Shown here: piece by piece, positions 25,099-35,715 of the stretch | Layout of the letters: each line of letters opens with the position of its first letter | Numbering within the stretch: the first letter of the stretch is position 1 | From: Paulownia fortunei | Taxonomy: Eukaryota > Streptophyta > Magnoliopsida > Lamiales > Paulowniaceae | Direction: 5' to 3' | Length of the DNA: 64,000 nucleotides | Assembly (NCBI GenBank): GCA_019321725.1 | Contig: CM033121.1 | Span: 11,966,001-12,030,000 of the forward strand | Translations under genes and position numbers: made by a program | The notes under the pieces: generated by a model | Database searches by the model: none | Seen by the model: the letters and a program-made list of their open reading frames with translations, nothing else | What the model was told of the DNA's origin: nothing

Positions 25099-26094
25099 AT
25101 GGCACCAAAATGGAAAACAATGGATGATCATGAGGGTAATCATATTGTGGTGGATAATTTGACTGATCTCATTCAACAACAAACTAGAATGCATGGTGAA
25201 CAGATATAACAATTGCTAGATATGCAATAAAGAACCCAAGAATAGAATCAGCAACTTCCTCCACCACAAGCTCGACAGGATCCTTCACAGGCTGTATATG
25301 AGAAGTTTAGAAAGATGGAACCTGTTGATTTTACTGGTGGGTCTGATCTTATGGTTGTAAAGGAATAGGTTAAATCATTGGATACTATCTTTGACTACAT
25401 GAGAATTGATGATGGTGAAAAGGTACTCTGTGCAATCTTCTTGTTAAAGAAGGAAGCTAGAACCTGGTGGGAAAGAGCTAAACTTGTAGTGAATATGGAA
25501 GAGCTAACTTGGGAGATGTTTAAAATAATATTTTATGATAAGTATTTCACTAGAGATGCTAGGTCGCTCAAAGTAAAAGAATTTTTGGAGTTAAAATAAG
25601 GAGGGATGTCTGTATGTGATTATGTGAGAAAATTTGAACAGGGTTGCAAATATATACCATACATCGCCAGAGACAACAATGAGAAGATGGATCATTTTTT
25701 GAGGGGCCTTAATCCTGAAATTAGAAGAGATGTGAGAATGTCTTCAGTAACAGAGTTCAGGGAACTGGTGGACAAGGCTTTGATGGCTGACTTAGATGAG
25801 AAAGAGATTGAGAAATTTCATCAAAAAAAGAAGCAAGTATTCACTCTCAGAAATCTGAATTAGTGGAAGAAAGGAGAGTAAAAATCAAACCAATGGAATG
25901 AAAAGCGTCCTAGAGTTGGGCAGACTTCTACTACAGTTGAAAGGCCTAAATATGGGAAGAATCATTTTGGGGAATGCTATAGTGGTACTAATTGTTACTT
26001 TAAGTGTCAAAACCCTAGACATATAGTAAAGGATTGCCCAACAGTGCAGGGGAGAGTTCAGGGAAGAGTGTATGCAATGACACAAGAATAAGCC
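25099..26094 (+). pseudogene. Tekay gag
   Basis: Starts ATGGCACCAAAATGG. Retrotransposon gag domain from about 25378 ([27 protein letters not shown]) to about 25860 ([22 protein letters not shown]). A knuckle-like CYFKCQNPRHIVKDC lies near 26000, with three rather than two residues between the first cysteines. One frame throughout, interrupted by several TAA/TAG codons. Confidence 0.85.
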
Positions 26095-26769
26095 GATGTA
26101 GATGCTTCCATAGTCACAGGTACTATTTTAATTTCTAGGATACCTACAATTGCATTGATAGATTCTGGATCTATGCATTCATTTGCATCACGTGCATTAG
26201 TGAGAAAATTAGGCATTACACTAGATTTATTAAAAGTAAGGTACAGTATGACTATTCCATCCGTGGAAGAAATGGATTTCAACCAAATGTTAAGGGCTTG
26301 TTCTATTCAGATTTGTGATAGAACTCTCTATGCAGATCTTGTTGTTTTACAGATGCTAAATTTTGAGGTTATTCTGGGTATGGATCAGCTTACCAAATAT
26401 CATGCAACAATTGATTGTAACAAGAAGATTGTGATTTTTCAGCCACCTGGGGAAGAACAGTTTATGTTTAATGGTATCTCATTATCACGGTCCTTACCAA
26501 TTATATCTGCTTTGAAAGCTCAAAAGATGTTGAATAAAGGTTGTGTTGGATATTTGGCAAGTGTTCTGGACACCTCAGTTGAAGCACAATGGAAGCCAGA
26601 AAATATAGATGTGGTTCAAGAATTTCTTGAGGTATTTCTAGATGATTTACTGGAACTACCACCGAATCGAGAGATCAAATTTGTGATTGATGTTATGCTA
26701 GGGACTACTCCTATTTCTAAAGCACCATACCAAATGGCACCAACAAAATTGAAAGAGTTAAAAGTTTAA
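26095..26769 (+). pseudogene. Tekay aspartyl protease
   Basis: In frame with gag. The active site ALIDSGSMHSFAS has the DSG triad near 26158, followed by VILGMDQLTKYHATIDC, the second conserved protease block. The linker PPNREIKFVIDVMLGTTPIS leads to the RT. It ends in TAA where the family has Gln. Confidence 0.85.
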
Positions 26770-27960
26770 TTGCAAGAATTGCTTGATAAGGGTTTTTATT
26801 CATCGTAGTTATTCTCTTTGGGGAGCACCTGTGTTGTTCGTAAAAAAGAAGGATGGTACATTGCGGTTGTGCATTGATTATAGAGAGTTGAATAAAATAA
26901 CAGTCAAGAATAAGTATACACTCCCAAGAGTAGATGATTTGTTTGATCAATTGCAGGGAGTATCTGTATTTTCTAAGATTGATTTGCGCTCTAGGTATCA
27001 TCAATTGAAGATAAAGGAAGAAGACATACCAAAGACTGCATTCTGAACAAGGTATGGACATTATAAATTTCTAGTGATGCCTTTCGATTTAACCAATACC
27101 CCTGCAGGTTTTATGCATCTAATGAATAGGGTGTTTAAGCAATATCTTGATAAATTTGTGATTGTGTTTATTGATGACATCCTAATTTATTCACATGATA
27201 AAGAAAAGCACAAAGAATATATGAAGATTGTGCTGCAAGTTCTTAAAGAAAAACAGTTGTATGCTAAATTCAAGAAGTGTGAGTTTTGGCTTGAACAAGT
27301 GCTATTCCTAGGTCATGTAGTATCCAAGGATGGTATTTCTATTGATCCGGACAAGGTAGAAGCTGTCATTGAGTGGCCAACACCAACAAATATATTAGAA
27401 GTAAGGAGTTTCTTAGGATTAGCAGGGTACTATCGACGATTTGTTCAGGATTTTCAAAAATAGCAACTCCAATGATAATGTTGACAAGAAAGAATGTGAA
27501 GTTCTTGTGGACCGATGCTTGTGAAATAAGTTTTCATGAACTGAAATATAAATTAACTACAGCTCCTGTTCTTACCATTCCAACTGGAATTGGTAGATTC
27601 GTGGTGTATAGCGACGCTTCAAAAAATAGTTTGGGTACTGTTTTTATGCAAAATGGGAAGGTTATTGCCTATGCTTCAAGGCAATTGAAGGAATATGAAA
27701 AAAATTATCCAACCCATGATTTAGAACTTGCTGCTGTGGTTTTTGGCTTGAAAATTTGGAGACATTATTTGTATGGTAAGAAATGTGAGATATACACAGA
27801 TCATAAGAGTTTGAAGTACTTCTTTACCCAAAAAGACTTGAATATGAGATAAAGAAGATGGTTAGAACTTATGAATGATTATGATTGTGTGATTAACTAT
27901 CATCCTGGTAAAGCGAATGTGGTTGCAGATGCATTGAACAGAAAATCCAATCTTCTCGTT
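26770..27960 (+). pseudogene. Tekay reverse transcriptase and RNase H
   Basis: Shifts by one base relative to gag near 26780. RT motifs: [48 protein letters not shown] and the catalytic FIDDILIYS near 27167, then [13 protein letters not shown] second shift near 27460 leads to RNase H with [31 protein letters not shown] and [14 protein letters not shown] at 27043 replaces the Arg of FRTRYGHY. Confidence 0.9.
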
Positions 27961-29553
27961 TTGTTATACAAAAGTCAATATTACTAGATTTGCAGAGATT
28001 AGAGCCTAAAATTGTAGCTAAAGGGAAAAAGTGTTTGTTGTCAGCCTTAGTGTTGAGACCTGCACTTCAAGATAGAATTAGAGAAGGTCAAAAGGTGGAC
28101 ATGCATTTGTGTAGATTGAAAAGAATGATTGAGGCTGGAAAGAGGCCAGACTTCTCTATTACTGATGATGGGATTATTTGATATAAAGAGAGACTATGTG
28201 TGTCGTTTAACAAGGCCATGAAAGGAGATATTTTAGAAGAAGCTCATACTACTCCTTACTCAGTACACATAGGTAGCACAAAAATGTATAAGGACTTACA
28301 ACAATATTATTGGTGGCCTAAAATGAAGAGAGATATAGCAAAATTTGTGGCTGAATGTTTAACTTGTCAACAAGTTAAGACTGAACATCAAAGACCATCA
28401 GGGTTGTTAAAGCCTTTGTTGATTTCAAAGTGGAAATGAGAGCACATTACAATGGACTTTGTACTTGGATTACCTAGAAAACAAAAGGGGTATAATTCTA
28501 TATGGGTGATTGTTGATAGATTAACTAAATCAACCTATTTTCTTCTAGTGAAATCCACATACAATATGGACTAGTATGCTCAACAATATATTAAAGAGAT
28601 AGTCAGGTTACATGGGGTGCCAGTTTCAATAGTGTCTGATAGAGGTCCTAACTTTACATCTACATTTTGGAAGAGTTTACACAGTGCCAGGAATGAAACT
28701 TGTATTCAGTACAGCATTTCATCCACAAAGTGACGGGCTATCAGAAATGGTTATTCAGGTATTAGAGGATATGTTAAGAGCTTGTGTGCTAGATTTTCAA
28801 GGGAGTTGGGATGCAAAGCTTCTATTAGTGGAGTTTACTTATAATAATAGCTATCAATCAACAATTGGAATGGCGCCTTATGAAGTATTGTATGGAAGGA
28901 AATATAGATCTCCAATTCATTAGGATGAAGTTGGAGAACGAAGCCTGCTTGGTCCAGAAATAGTTCAACATACCACTAAGGTAGTGGAGAAGATACGAGA
29001 GAGAATGAAGATTGTGCAGAGTGGACAGAAAAGTTATGTAGATCAATAGAGAAAAGATCTAGAGTTTGCCATTGGGGATCATGTGTTCTTAAAAGTAGCT
29101 CCCATGAAAGGTGTTATGAGATTTGGAAAGAAAGGAAAACTCAACCCAAGGTATGTTGGCCTATTCGAGATTCTCGAAAGAGTTGGTGATAAAACTTATA
29201 GAGTGGCCTTACCTCCATCATTATCTAGTGTTCACAATGTTTTCCATGTATCTATGTTGAGAAAGTACATTTCAAACCCTTCTCATGTGTTGAGTTATGA
29301 ACTCTTGGAATTTATTCTTGATTTAGCCTATGAAGAGAAACCAGTGCAAATTTTGGATCAGAAGGAAAAAGAATTGAGAATGAAAAAGATTCAACTTGTT
29401 AAAGTATTATGGAGGAATCAATCTATAGAAGAGGCCATATTGGAAAGAGGAGAAGAAATGCAGAGCAAGCATCCAGAATTATTTGGTACGTCAAATTTTG
29501 AGGATGAAATTTTTATAAGGAAAGATTGTAATGCCCAATTCTCTCCTACATAG
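27961..29553 (+). pseudogene. Tekay integrase with chromodomain-like C-terminus
   Basis: H2C2 zinc-binding region near 28250-28370 (VHIGSTKMYKDLQQYYWWP, CLTCQQVK). Core with MDFVLGLPRKQKGYNSIWVI and [12 protein letters not shown], then [11 protein letters not shown] after a frame change. The C-terminal end has VHNVFHVSMLRKY and PVQILDQKEKELRMKKI, the Tekay/Del chromodomain region that may guide insertion by reading histone marks. The frame ends inside the 3' LTR at 29553. Several stops. Confidence 0.88.
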
Positions 29554-31802
29554 CCAATAATAAGTATCTTACATGAATATGCATCTAATCACTGTGTATT
29601 ATTGAATTATGGCATACAAATAGCATGATTGCATGAACTTGAATAATTGTTATTAAATATTGTAGTTATGCTTTAACATGCATTAATACATGAAATATGA
29701 GATCAAACTTTTATTTCTTGATTTAACATATTCCTTAAGTACCTTTTTGTAGTGAAAAGCTCGATATCTCGATTAAGAAAGATTGATGCGTTGAATGGCC
29801 ATGAAATGAATTATTTATATTGCTTCATACTAGTTATATGCTAAAGTGATTAATTTTCTGAATATTTACTTGAAATATGTTGCATTTGGCTAAGAACTAA
29901 AAGTATGCAAAATGATGCAATTTGATTGGTTAGTTGACTAAGTTGCATAAAACCATTCTAAACCGTATTGCACTTGATTATAACACCAAAGCGTCATTTT
30001 TTGTCATCTCCTTAGCCTATGAATGTGGCTTTTGGCAAGAGAAGACACCAAGCATGATGCAACCAATCATCACCCTCCACTTACCGTCAAAGAAATCATT
30101 TTTCATCCATATTTCTTGTGGAAGCACCTAAAAAATGACCAGCCCTTATTCTTCTAACTTTCTCCCAAATTTCTATACTCTCATACTCACAAAAATTGAA
30201 TTCAATCCATTGGAATTCATAGAACACAAACTAGAACAAGTTCCACCCTTTTTAAGCTTGAAAACCGTTGATTTTAAAGCTTAATTCCAACTTAATCAAG
30301 GTATATTCCTTTTCAATGTTTCTTAGGATGAATTTGTAGTATCTTGGATGGTTACATGTTTTAGTATATTTTTGTATGATTGTAAACTTAAGTAAGTTAC
30401 ACTTGAAGCCAAAACCAAGTTAATTAAGCTAGTTTTTAGCAAAATTGATAGTCTTGTGAAATTGTTTAATTTGCTTGTTTCTATTGATTTTGTAATGCTT
30501 ATATTGTGTTTGAAGGTGCTTGCAAATGATTGTGAACAATAGCAATTAGTTTGCTTAATTGAATGTTAGAATCAATTTAAGTTAGAATCAAGTTTACATC
30601 ATTTTAATTCGGATTGTGTTCATGTTTTAGGGACTGCCCTAATAATTATGTTTGAATTATTAGTTATTAATGGCTGCCCTAATGTTTAATGTTTTGAATT
30701 AGTAGTAAAATATGGAATATGCATTATTTTTAAAGTTATGTATTTGATATGGAATTATTTACAAAAGATTGAAAAATGTATATGAACTTTAAATAGAATA
30801 GACTAAATGATTTATAAAAAGGATATTAAATGGTACATGATTTGATTATGTTTGGCCTTTAACACATCATATCTTCCGAAGAGATTGGTCTTTTCACTTG
30901 CCACAAAGTGGACTTGAGGTAAGTTGAAGCTTTCATTTGCTGTATCACAAGAATCATATAATGTTGTTCATGTTTTAATGTGATTGTTATTATTTGTCAA
31001 ATGATGTAATGTTTAATGCATTTATGGTTCATGAAGCATGACACTATTATGAATATAATGAGGTTTTTAAAAAGAAAGTATGGTACTTGATTGATGGTCG
31101 GGTAGACAAGGGATGCGGGAGGGACCGGCGGACCCAACAAATGGTGGCAAATACTTGAGGTTGAAAAACCAGTATAGGAAAGCCACAATGAATGAGATAG
31201 AATACGGCTAATACCTGAGGTTGAAGACCAAGTATGGAAACCCCGTATTAGTTCTCTTATTGGCCAATCATTATGAATAGGTTCTGAAAACCATGGTTTG
31301 TCGCTATTAGTTAGGTACTACACTTCAAGAGCCCTAAAGAATAATTTATGAATGAAAGTTATTAAATAGAATATTGCATTTAATGATTTATGAGATGTGT
31401 ATATATGTTATTTGTTATTGCATCAGTTTCATCTTACTGAGCCTTTAGCTCATTAGATTCATGTGATGCAAGTGGAAATGTACAGGTTTAGAGGTTGACT
31501 GAGTCTCTAGAGCGGCCGGACAGAGATTTGTTCATATACCATGCTTCGACCTGTTTTGAAGTTTATTTTGAAAACTCTATTTTATTTTTAAATAAGCCGC
31601 TCTGTTATGGTTTTGTAAACAGATGTACTCAGTTTTGATATATGTATATGGTGTCTTAAAAGGATTCAAGTTTTTTCCCTTATAGCTAAAAATGAGAACT
31701 TTTATTAAAAACCATAACTCTAGTACTGATGAAAAATTTACATTTCTTGACTTAACTGTATCAGCTTGTTTAGGCTCTGTAGTTAGGTTAAGGGGTGTTA
31801 CA
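29527..31802 (+). repeat. Tekay 3' LTR
   Basis: TGTAATGCCC start, GGGGTGTTACA end, 2276 bases against 2265 for the 5' LTR. Followed by target duplicate AGGAT. Confidence 0.9.
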
Positions 31803-32397
31803 AGGATGATACATGCCTTAATCCTACACACATTCTTTTTGGGATAACCATTCATGAAGATAGCCTGAGCTAAGATTGGTGTTCATTATGGCACTCTTGC
31901 TATGGAGTTTGATGGAGAGATTATAAAATATAATATTTTTAAAACTATGAGATATCCTACTGACGTGAATGTTGTTTCTGCAATTGACATTATTGATCCC
32001 AAGTCACAATAAATGCTTGAGCTCATTGGCAATGATGGAGTGGAGGTTACTTTAAAAAAACATCTCCTTATGGAGAATTTGAAAGAAAAGAAGTTGAATA
32101 TGCCAATGTTGGGGGATGTGAAAAATGATGTAACGGGGCTTGATTCGTTGTCAAAAAAAATCAAAGTATGATGTCTATTATATTGAATTACCAATATCTA
32201 ATGAGAAGCTTCTACCTTCTGTGATGCAAACACTTACAATGGAGTTTAAACCAATCCTAGACCATCTTAAATATGTCTACTTGGGTGAGAAAACAATACT
32301 AGTCAACATTGCTAAAGATCTCACTCAAGTACAAGCGAACAAACTAAATGGGTTCTTCGAACTTATAAGACGGCGATTGGATGGACAATGGTTTTGA
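31803..32397 (+). pseudogene. Athila protease-RT linker, continued after the Tekay insertion
   Basis: The Athila frame resumes after the duplicated AGGAT. It includes VHYGTLAMEFDGEIIKYNIF near 31885, then FKPILDHLKYVYLGEKTILV and IAKDLTQVQANKLNGFFELI near 32250-32370, typical of the stretch just before Athila RT. It ends in TGA at 32395; the RT that should follow is absent. Confidence 0.8.
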
Positions 32398-32900
32398 CAA
32401 CATATGTTGATGAGTGATGAATGAGGTAATATCGGGTTGAGGATATTTAACCAAATGCTTGTTGGGGGATAACCCAATTGATGGAAAAGAAAACTATGAG
32501 GGCGATAATCACATATTTACTTTCTCTAACTCTCATTCTCTTTTTATTTTATTTTATTTTATTTTTACTTTTTTTTATTTTATTTTGTCCTAATCGAAAA
32601 TGCGTGCTGACAATGTGGTGGTAGTATTTTTTTAAATTTTATCATGCAAGAGTACATTATAGTCACTTTTCGACTAAGAAAATCGTTGCAAAGATATTGT
32701 AGTATGGATATTATTGAGCCACTCTTTTTAAAGACACTTGCATTTTCTGAATTATAAAAAATTAGGGTATTTCCTAGTTAAGTGGCAGATAATGGTACTC
32801 CGTGGCTATTAAAGTCGGATATATCAGTTTCCTAAACAACTGATACAAAAAAAAATAAAAAAAAAACAAAACAAAAAAATAATGCAAGTTCCTTAGGAGT
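32398..32900 (+). other. Non-coding linker with ATTTT and poly(A)-like runs
   Basis: Contains an ATTTT pentanucleotide run at about 32541-32588 and an A-rich run at about 32847-32880. The A-rich run lies just before the cargo segments and could be part of a retrocopy border. Nothing else recognised. Confidence 0.4.
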
Positions 32901-32914
32901 GATTTCTAAAAAAT

Positions 32915-33225
32915 GAGAAGATAAAATTCAATTTATTATAGATGGACTGAGTAAGAAGTCTTTAGATAACATTATATTGACTCTTAAGATGCATTCATGT
33001 GGATTAGTGCATCGTGCAATTCTTGATTTATGAAATTACTTTTGGGATGAATATGAGTGTTATAGTTTTGGTAATCTGACATTAAAAGATCATGTTTGTC
33101 AGTTTATATGAAAAATGGATGGGAAGCATATTCTCGACCCATAGAGAGCGTTTACGCTATTATTAAATGTAAAACCAGAGGAAGATATGAGCCACAGTCA
33201 CAACTATGTGTACATTCACGTGTAG
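32915..33225 (+). pseudogene. Unidentified coding-like segment carried in Athila
   Basis: A frame beginning near 32925 reads GLSKKSLDNIILTLKMHSCG, then a segment with NYFWDEYECYSFGNLTLKDH and KMDGKHIL, interrupted by stops. The inverted copy stays open a little further (a segment with VKPEEDMSYSHNYVYIHV). The composition looks like ordinary protein rather than noise, and it is not Athila sequence that I recognise. It may be another captured host fragment or part of the LOG cargo's flank. I cannot name it. Confidence 0.4.
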
Positions 33226-33367
33226 TAGTTAATTTTTTCAAACATTGTGTCCTTATTTTCAACAATTCTAACAAAAAAAAGACGTGCAATAAATATGTTC
33301 CCTATTCACACATCAATAAATTGCACCATACTTACTCTATTTTTGCACAATTCACTTTAAAAAAAAA

Positions 33368-34018
33368 ATGAAAGGGTCTTCCACTCGCAAGTTCAACTAT
33401 ATTTATGTCTTTTGTAGACTAATCCAGGAAAAAATAGTAAGTTTATAGGAGCAACTAATAACTTGGTAGAACTTTAGCAGAAAGAAAAATTCATTTAGTG
33501 TATGAGGGAGGCAGTTTGGGGTTAATAAAGAGTGTTACTACTTCTGCTCATGTAGAAGGAGTCAAAGTTTTAGCAGTTATCCCAAAACCTTTAACAGTAC
33601 AGAATATTATAGGTATGACCATTGGAGATGTGCTAAAAGTGTCACGTATTCAGGACAGAATGCCTAACATGTTAAACAATGCAGATGCATTCATTACTCT
33701 ACCTAATAGTTTTGGTACACTCGAGGAATTATTCCAAGTTGTCTCTTGGCATAACTCAACATTCGCCAGAAACTTGTAGGTATTCTTAATGTTAATGGTT
33801 TCTTTGATGATTTGCTATCTTTTATAGATCAAGCTGTAGAAAAAAGTTTTATTTCACCGTGTGCGAGATAAATTCTCATTTTTGCTCCAACACCTGACCA
33901 ATTGATTGATCAACTTCTAACATATGTACAAAAATATGATCCAATATCGGCTTATGTGGATTAGTCCAGCAGGGACAATGGTAAAAAATGCAAAATGAAT
34001 TTGACTCTCAGCCTGTGA
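33368..34018 (+). pseudogene. LOG-family cytokinin riboside 5'-monophosphate phosphoribohydrolase, intronless broken copy
   Basis: LOG enzymes release free cytokinin bases from their nucleotides. The copy spans a full-length family member (about 215 codons) without introns: MKGSSTRKFNYIYVFC start at 33368, EGGSLGLIK (family GGGSIGLMG), VKVLAVIPKPL, RIQDRMPNMLNNADAFITLP, NSFGTLEEL (family GGYGTLEEL, so the catalytic loop is changed), GFFDDLLSFIDQAVEKSFIS, and TPDQLIDQL near the end, with stop at 34016-34018. Breaks seen: one-base losses near 33425, 33465 and 33770, TAA where an Arg is expected near 33870, and TAG where a Trp is expected near 33962. Absence of introns over a normally multi-exon gene indicates a processed copy. 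It sits on the sense strand of the Athila element. Confidence 0.82.
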
Positions 34019-35715
34019 AATTTATCCTTAATAGTTTCAACTAATAGTGTATATATTATGTTGTTTCAACTTTATTTTTCAATAAGTCACATTTCAGCTA
34101 ATAGCTTCTAAACTCTACTTTCTAATATATTTTCGATATTGGGCACAATATTTTGATTATGTTGAGGTGATATCATGTCTTGTGTGTTCAATGTGTATTT
34201 TTCTAGTTTTTTTTTAAATTGAAGCGTGTTTTCTTTTGGGTCAATTAAAACATGAAAAAGAGTGGCTGAGTAAAGGGTAACTTTAGCACTCTTGAGACGT
34301 ACCCCTATTTTGTTTACATAACATGGCAAGTTTGTGAAGTTTTTAATAAAAGTTTCTGAATTGTCCATTTCTTTGAGTCGTAGATGTTCTTCCAACTTCA
34401 ATGATTAAAATTAAGCACAAATAATGTGGTATGATTGATGATGGGTATTGTTTTGGACTTTGATGTTGTTTTTTAGTTAATATATTTTTGTGATAATTAT
34501 ACTCAAATCTTTTTACACAAATAGTTATGTTATTCAGTATGGAGACACGCATGTCAAAATAGGAAGTTCTTATGCCCACGCTTTAATCATCACTTGGATT
34601 TTCGACATGCAGGGGTTGAGTGTTAAAACTTTTTCTTTTGGTCTATCGAGGTGAACAACTGATTGAGCACCACTTAAAAAATGATTAAGGAATTAGGCTT
34701 TCTAGCAACATGGCCAAATCAATTTGTTCCCTATATGATGTTCGAAGAGAAAATCCCTCATAGTAAGCCACTTTGAGCCTTTTAATAAATAAGCATTTTT
34801 CTGTGGTAACTATATCTTCTTACCTAGCCTAAATACACTATTATCCTACCCTTATTCTAAAAATAATTCGGAGCTTAATAGATATTCCATTGACAAGGTG
34901 AGCTTGCAAAAGAAATTTAAGATGAAATAGAAGATAAGTGTGGGAGAGTTTCTCATAAAAAAATAAAAAAAATAAAAGAAAATATCTTAAAAATATTAAG
35001 TGTTACAACTAAAAATGGGATGTCACAAAATAAAAAAGAATGATAAAGAGATGTCTAAATCAATAACAATAGGCTCAAGTGTTGAAATTCGTAGAGTGTG
35101 AGAATTCTTAATTGATAAATTCAATATCTCTATTCCCATGAAGTTTTTGAAACCTTTGTTGCATCATATTCTTTTATTTTTAGCCACATCACTATCCTTA
35201 GTTCCCATTATAACCTTTATTGAAGACCTTTTAATTTTGTGTAGTGTCTTCGGTGTAGGGGAGATTTGTACCCAATGAATAGCTTTTGATGTTTAAATCT
35301 TCTATTAGAGATTGGGTGATAGTTTTTATGTGGTTCTATGGGATTTCACTTGTTTGAAGCATGCCTGTTTCGTTACTGTTGATATTAACTATTCACACAC
35401 ATACTTGAGTACACTTATTGTGGAAATATATTGACTTTTGAATGACTAAGGGTTTGATTCAACATTTATTTGATTTCATTTCCATATTACTTTGTTGTTT
35501 CTTGAGAATAATGGTTGGAAATTAGTTATCATAGGTGTTTGTGGGTATCACGATTAGAAACCCTCATGAGACTATAATTTATCCTCTATGGGTCACCTGG
35601 GGGTTAAAAGACTTATTGTATATACTAAATATAATCGTGATTTCCACGAAAATGAATTAGTTTAGGTTTATTTTAGGCTTGCTCGAGGAAGAGCAAGGTT
35701 AAGTGTGGGGGAATT
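34019..35715 (+). mobile_element. Athila 3' internal region
   Basis: No intact gene. It contains an Athila-like 3' stretch near 34685 (FLATWPNQFVPYMMF-like) and, just before the 3' LTR, CTTGCTCGAGGAAGAGCAAGG followed by the polypurine tract AGTGTGGGGGAATT, which are typical of Athila 3' ends. No env-like gene could be recognised. Confidence 0.65.

Larger units (their letters stand above)
22631..31802 (+). mobile_element. Complete Tekay/Del-type Ty3/gypsy chromovirus nested in Athila
   Basis: LTRs at 22631-24895 and 29527-31802, both TGTAATGCCC...GGGGTGTTACA. A 5-base target-site duplication AGGAT lies at 22626-22630 and 31803-31807. Primer site TGGTATCAGG at 24901. One gag-pol region with chromodomain-like tail fills 25099-29553. 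At least 15 stops and several frame changes make it defective. The two LTRs differ at a few percent of sites (3 of the first 70 bases), so it is not a very recent insertion. Confidence 0.93.

Noticed and set aside
26717..27061. Minus-strand 114-codon frame, repeated in the right arm
   Set aside because: Antisense shadow of the Tekay protease-RT region; identical in both arms only because the arms are copies.
32541..32588. ATTTT repeat considered as a CRISPR-like or satellite array
   Set aside because: Simple pentanucleotide slippage with no spacers.
33438..33446. GTAAGT / GTGAGT in the LOG copy as a splice donor
   Set aside because: In the left arm the bases that follow are LOG coding sequence, so this cannot be the donor of the extra right-arm segment.
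34108..34579. Minus-strand frames of 97 and 78 codons in the Athila 3' region, repeated at 52085-52556
   Set aside because: Antisense to the element and without a domain; their conservation reflects the inverted duplication, not selection.
34019..35715. Possible env-like gene of the Athila element
   Set aside because: Some Athila elements carry one, but no membrane-spanning open frame of suitable length is visible here.
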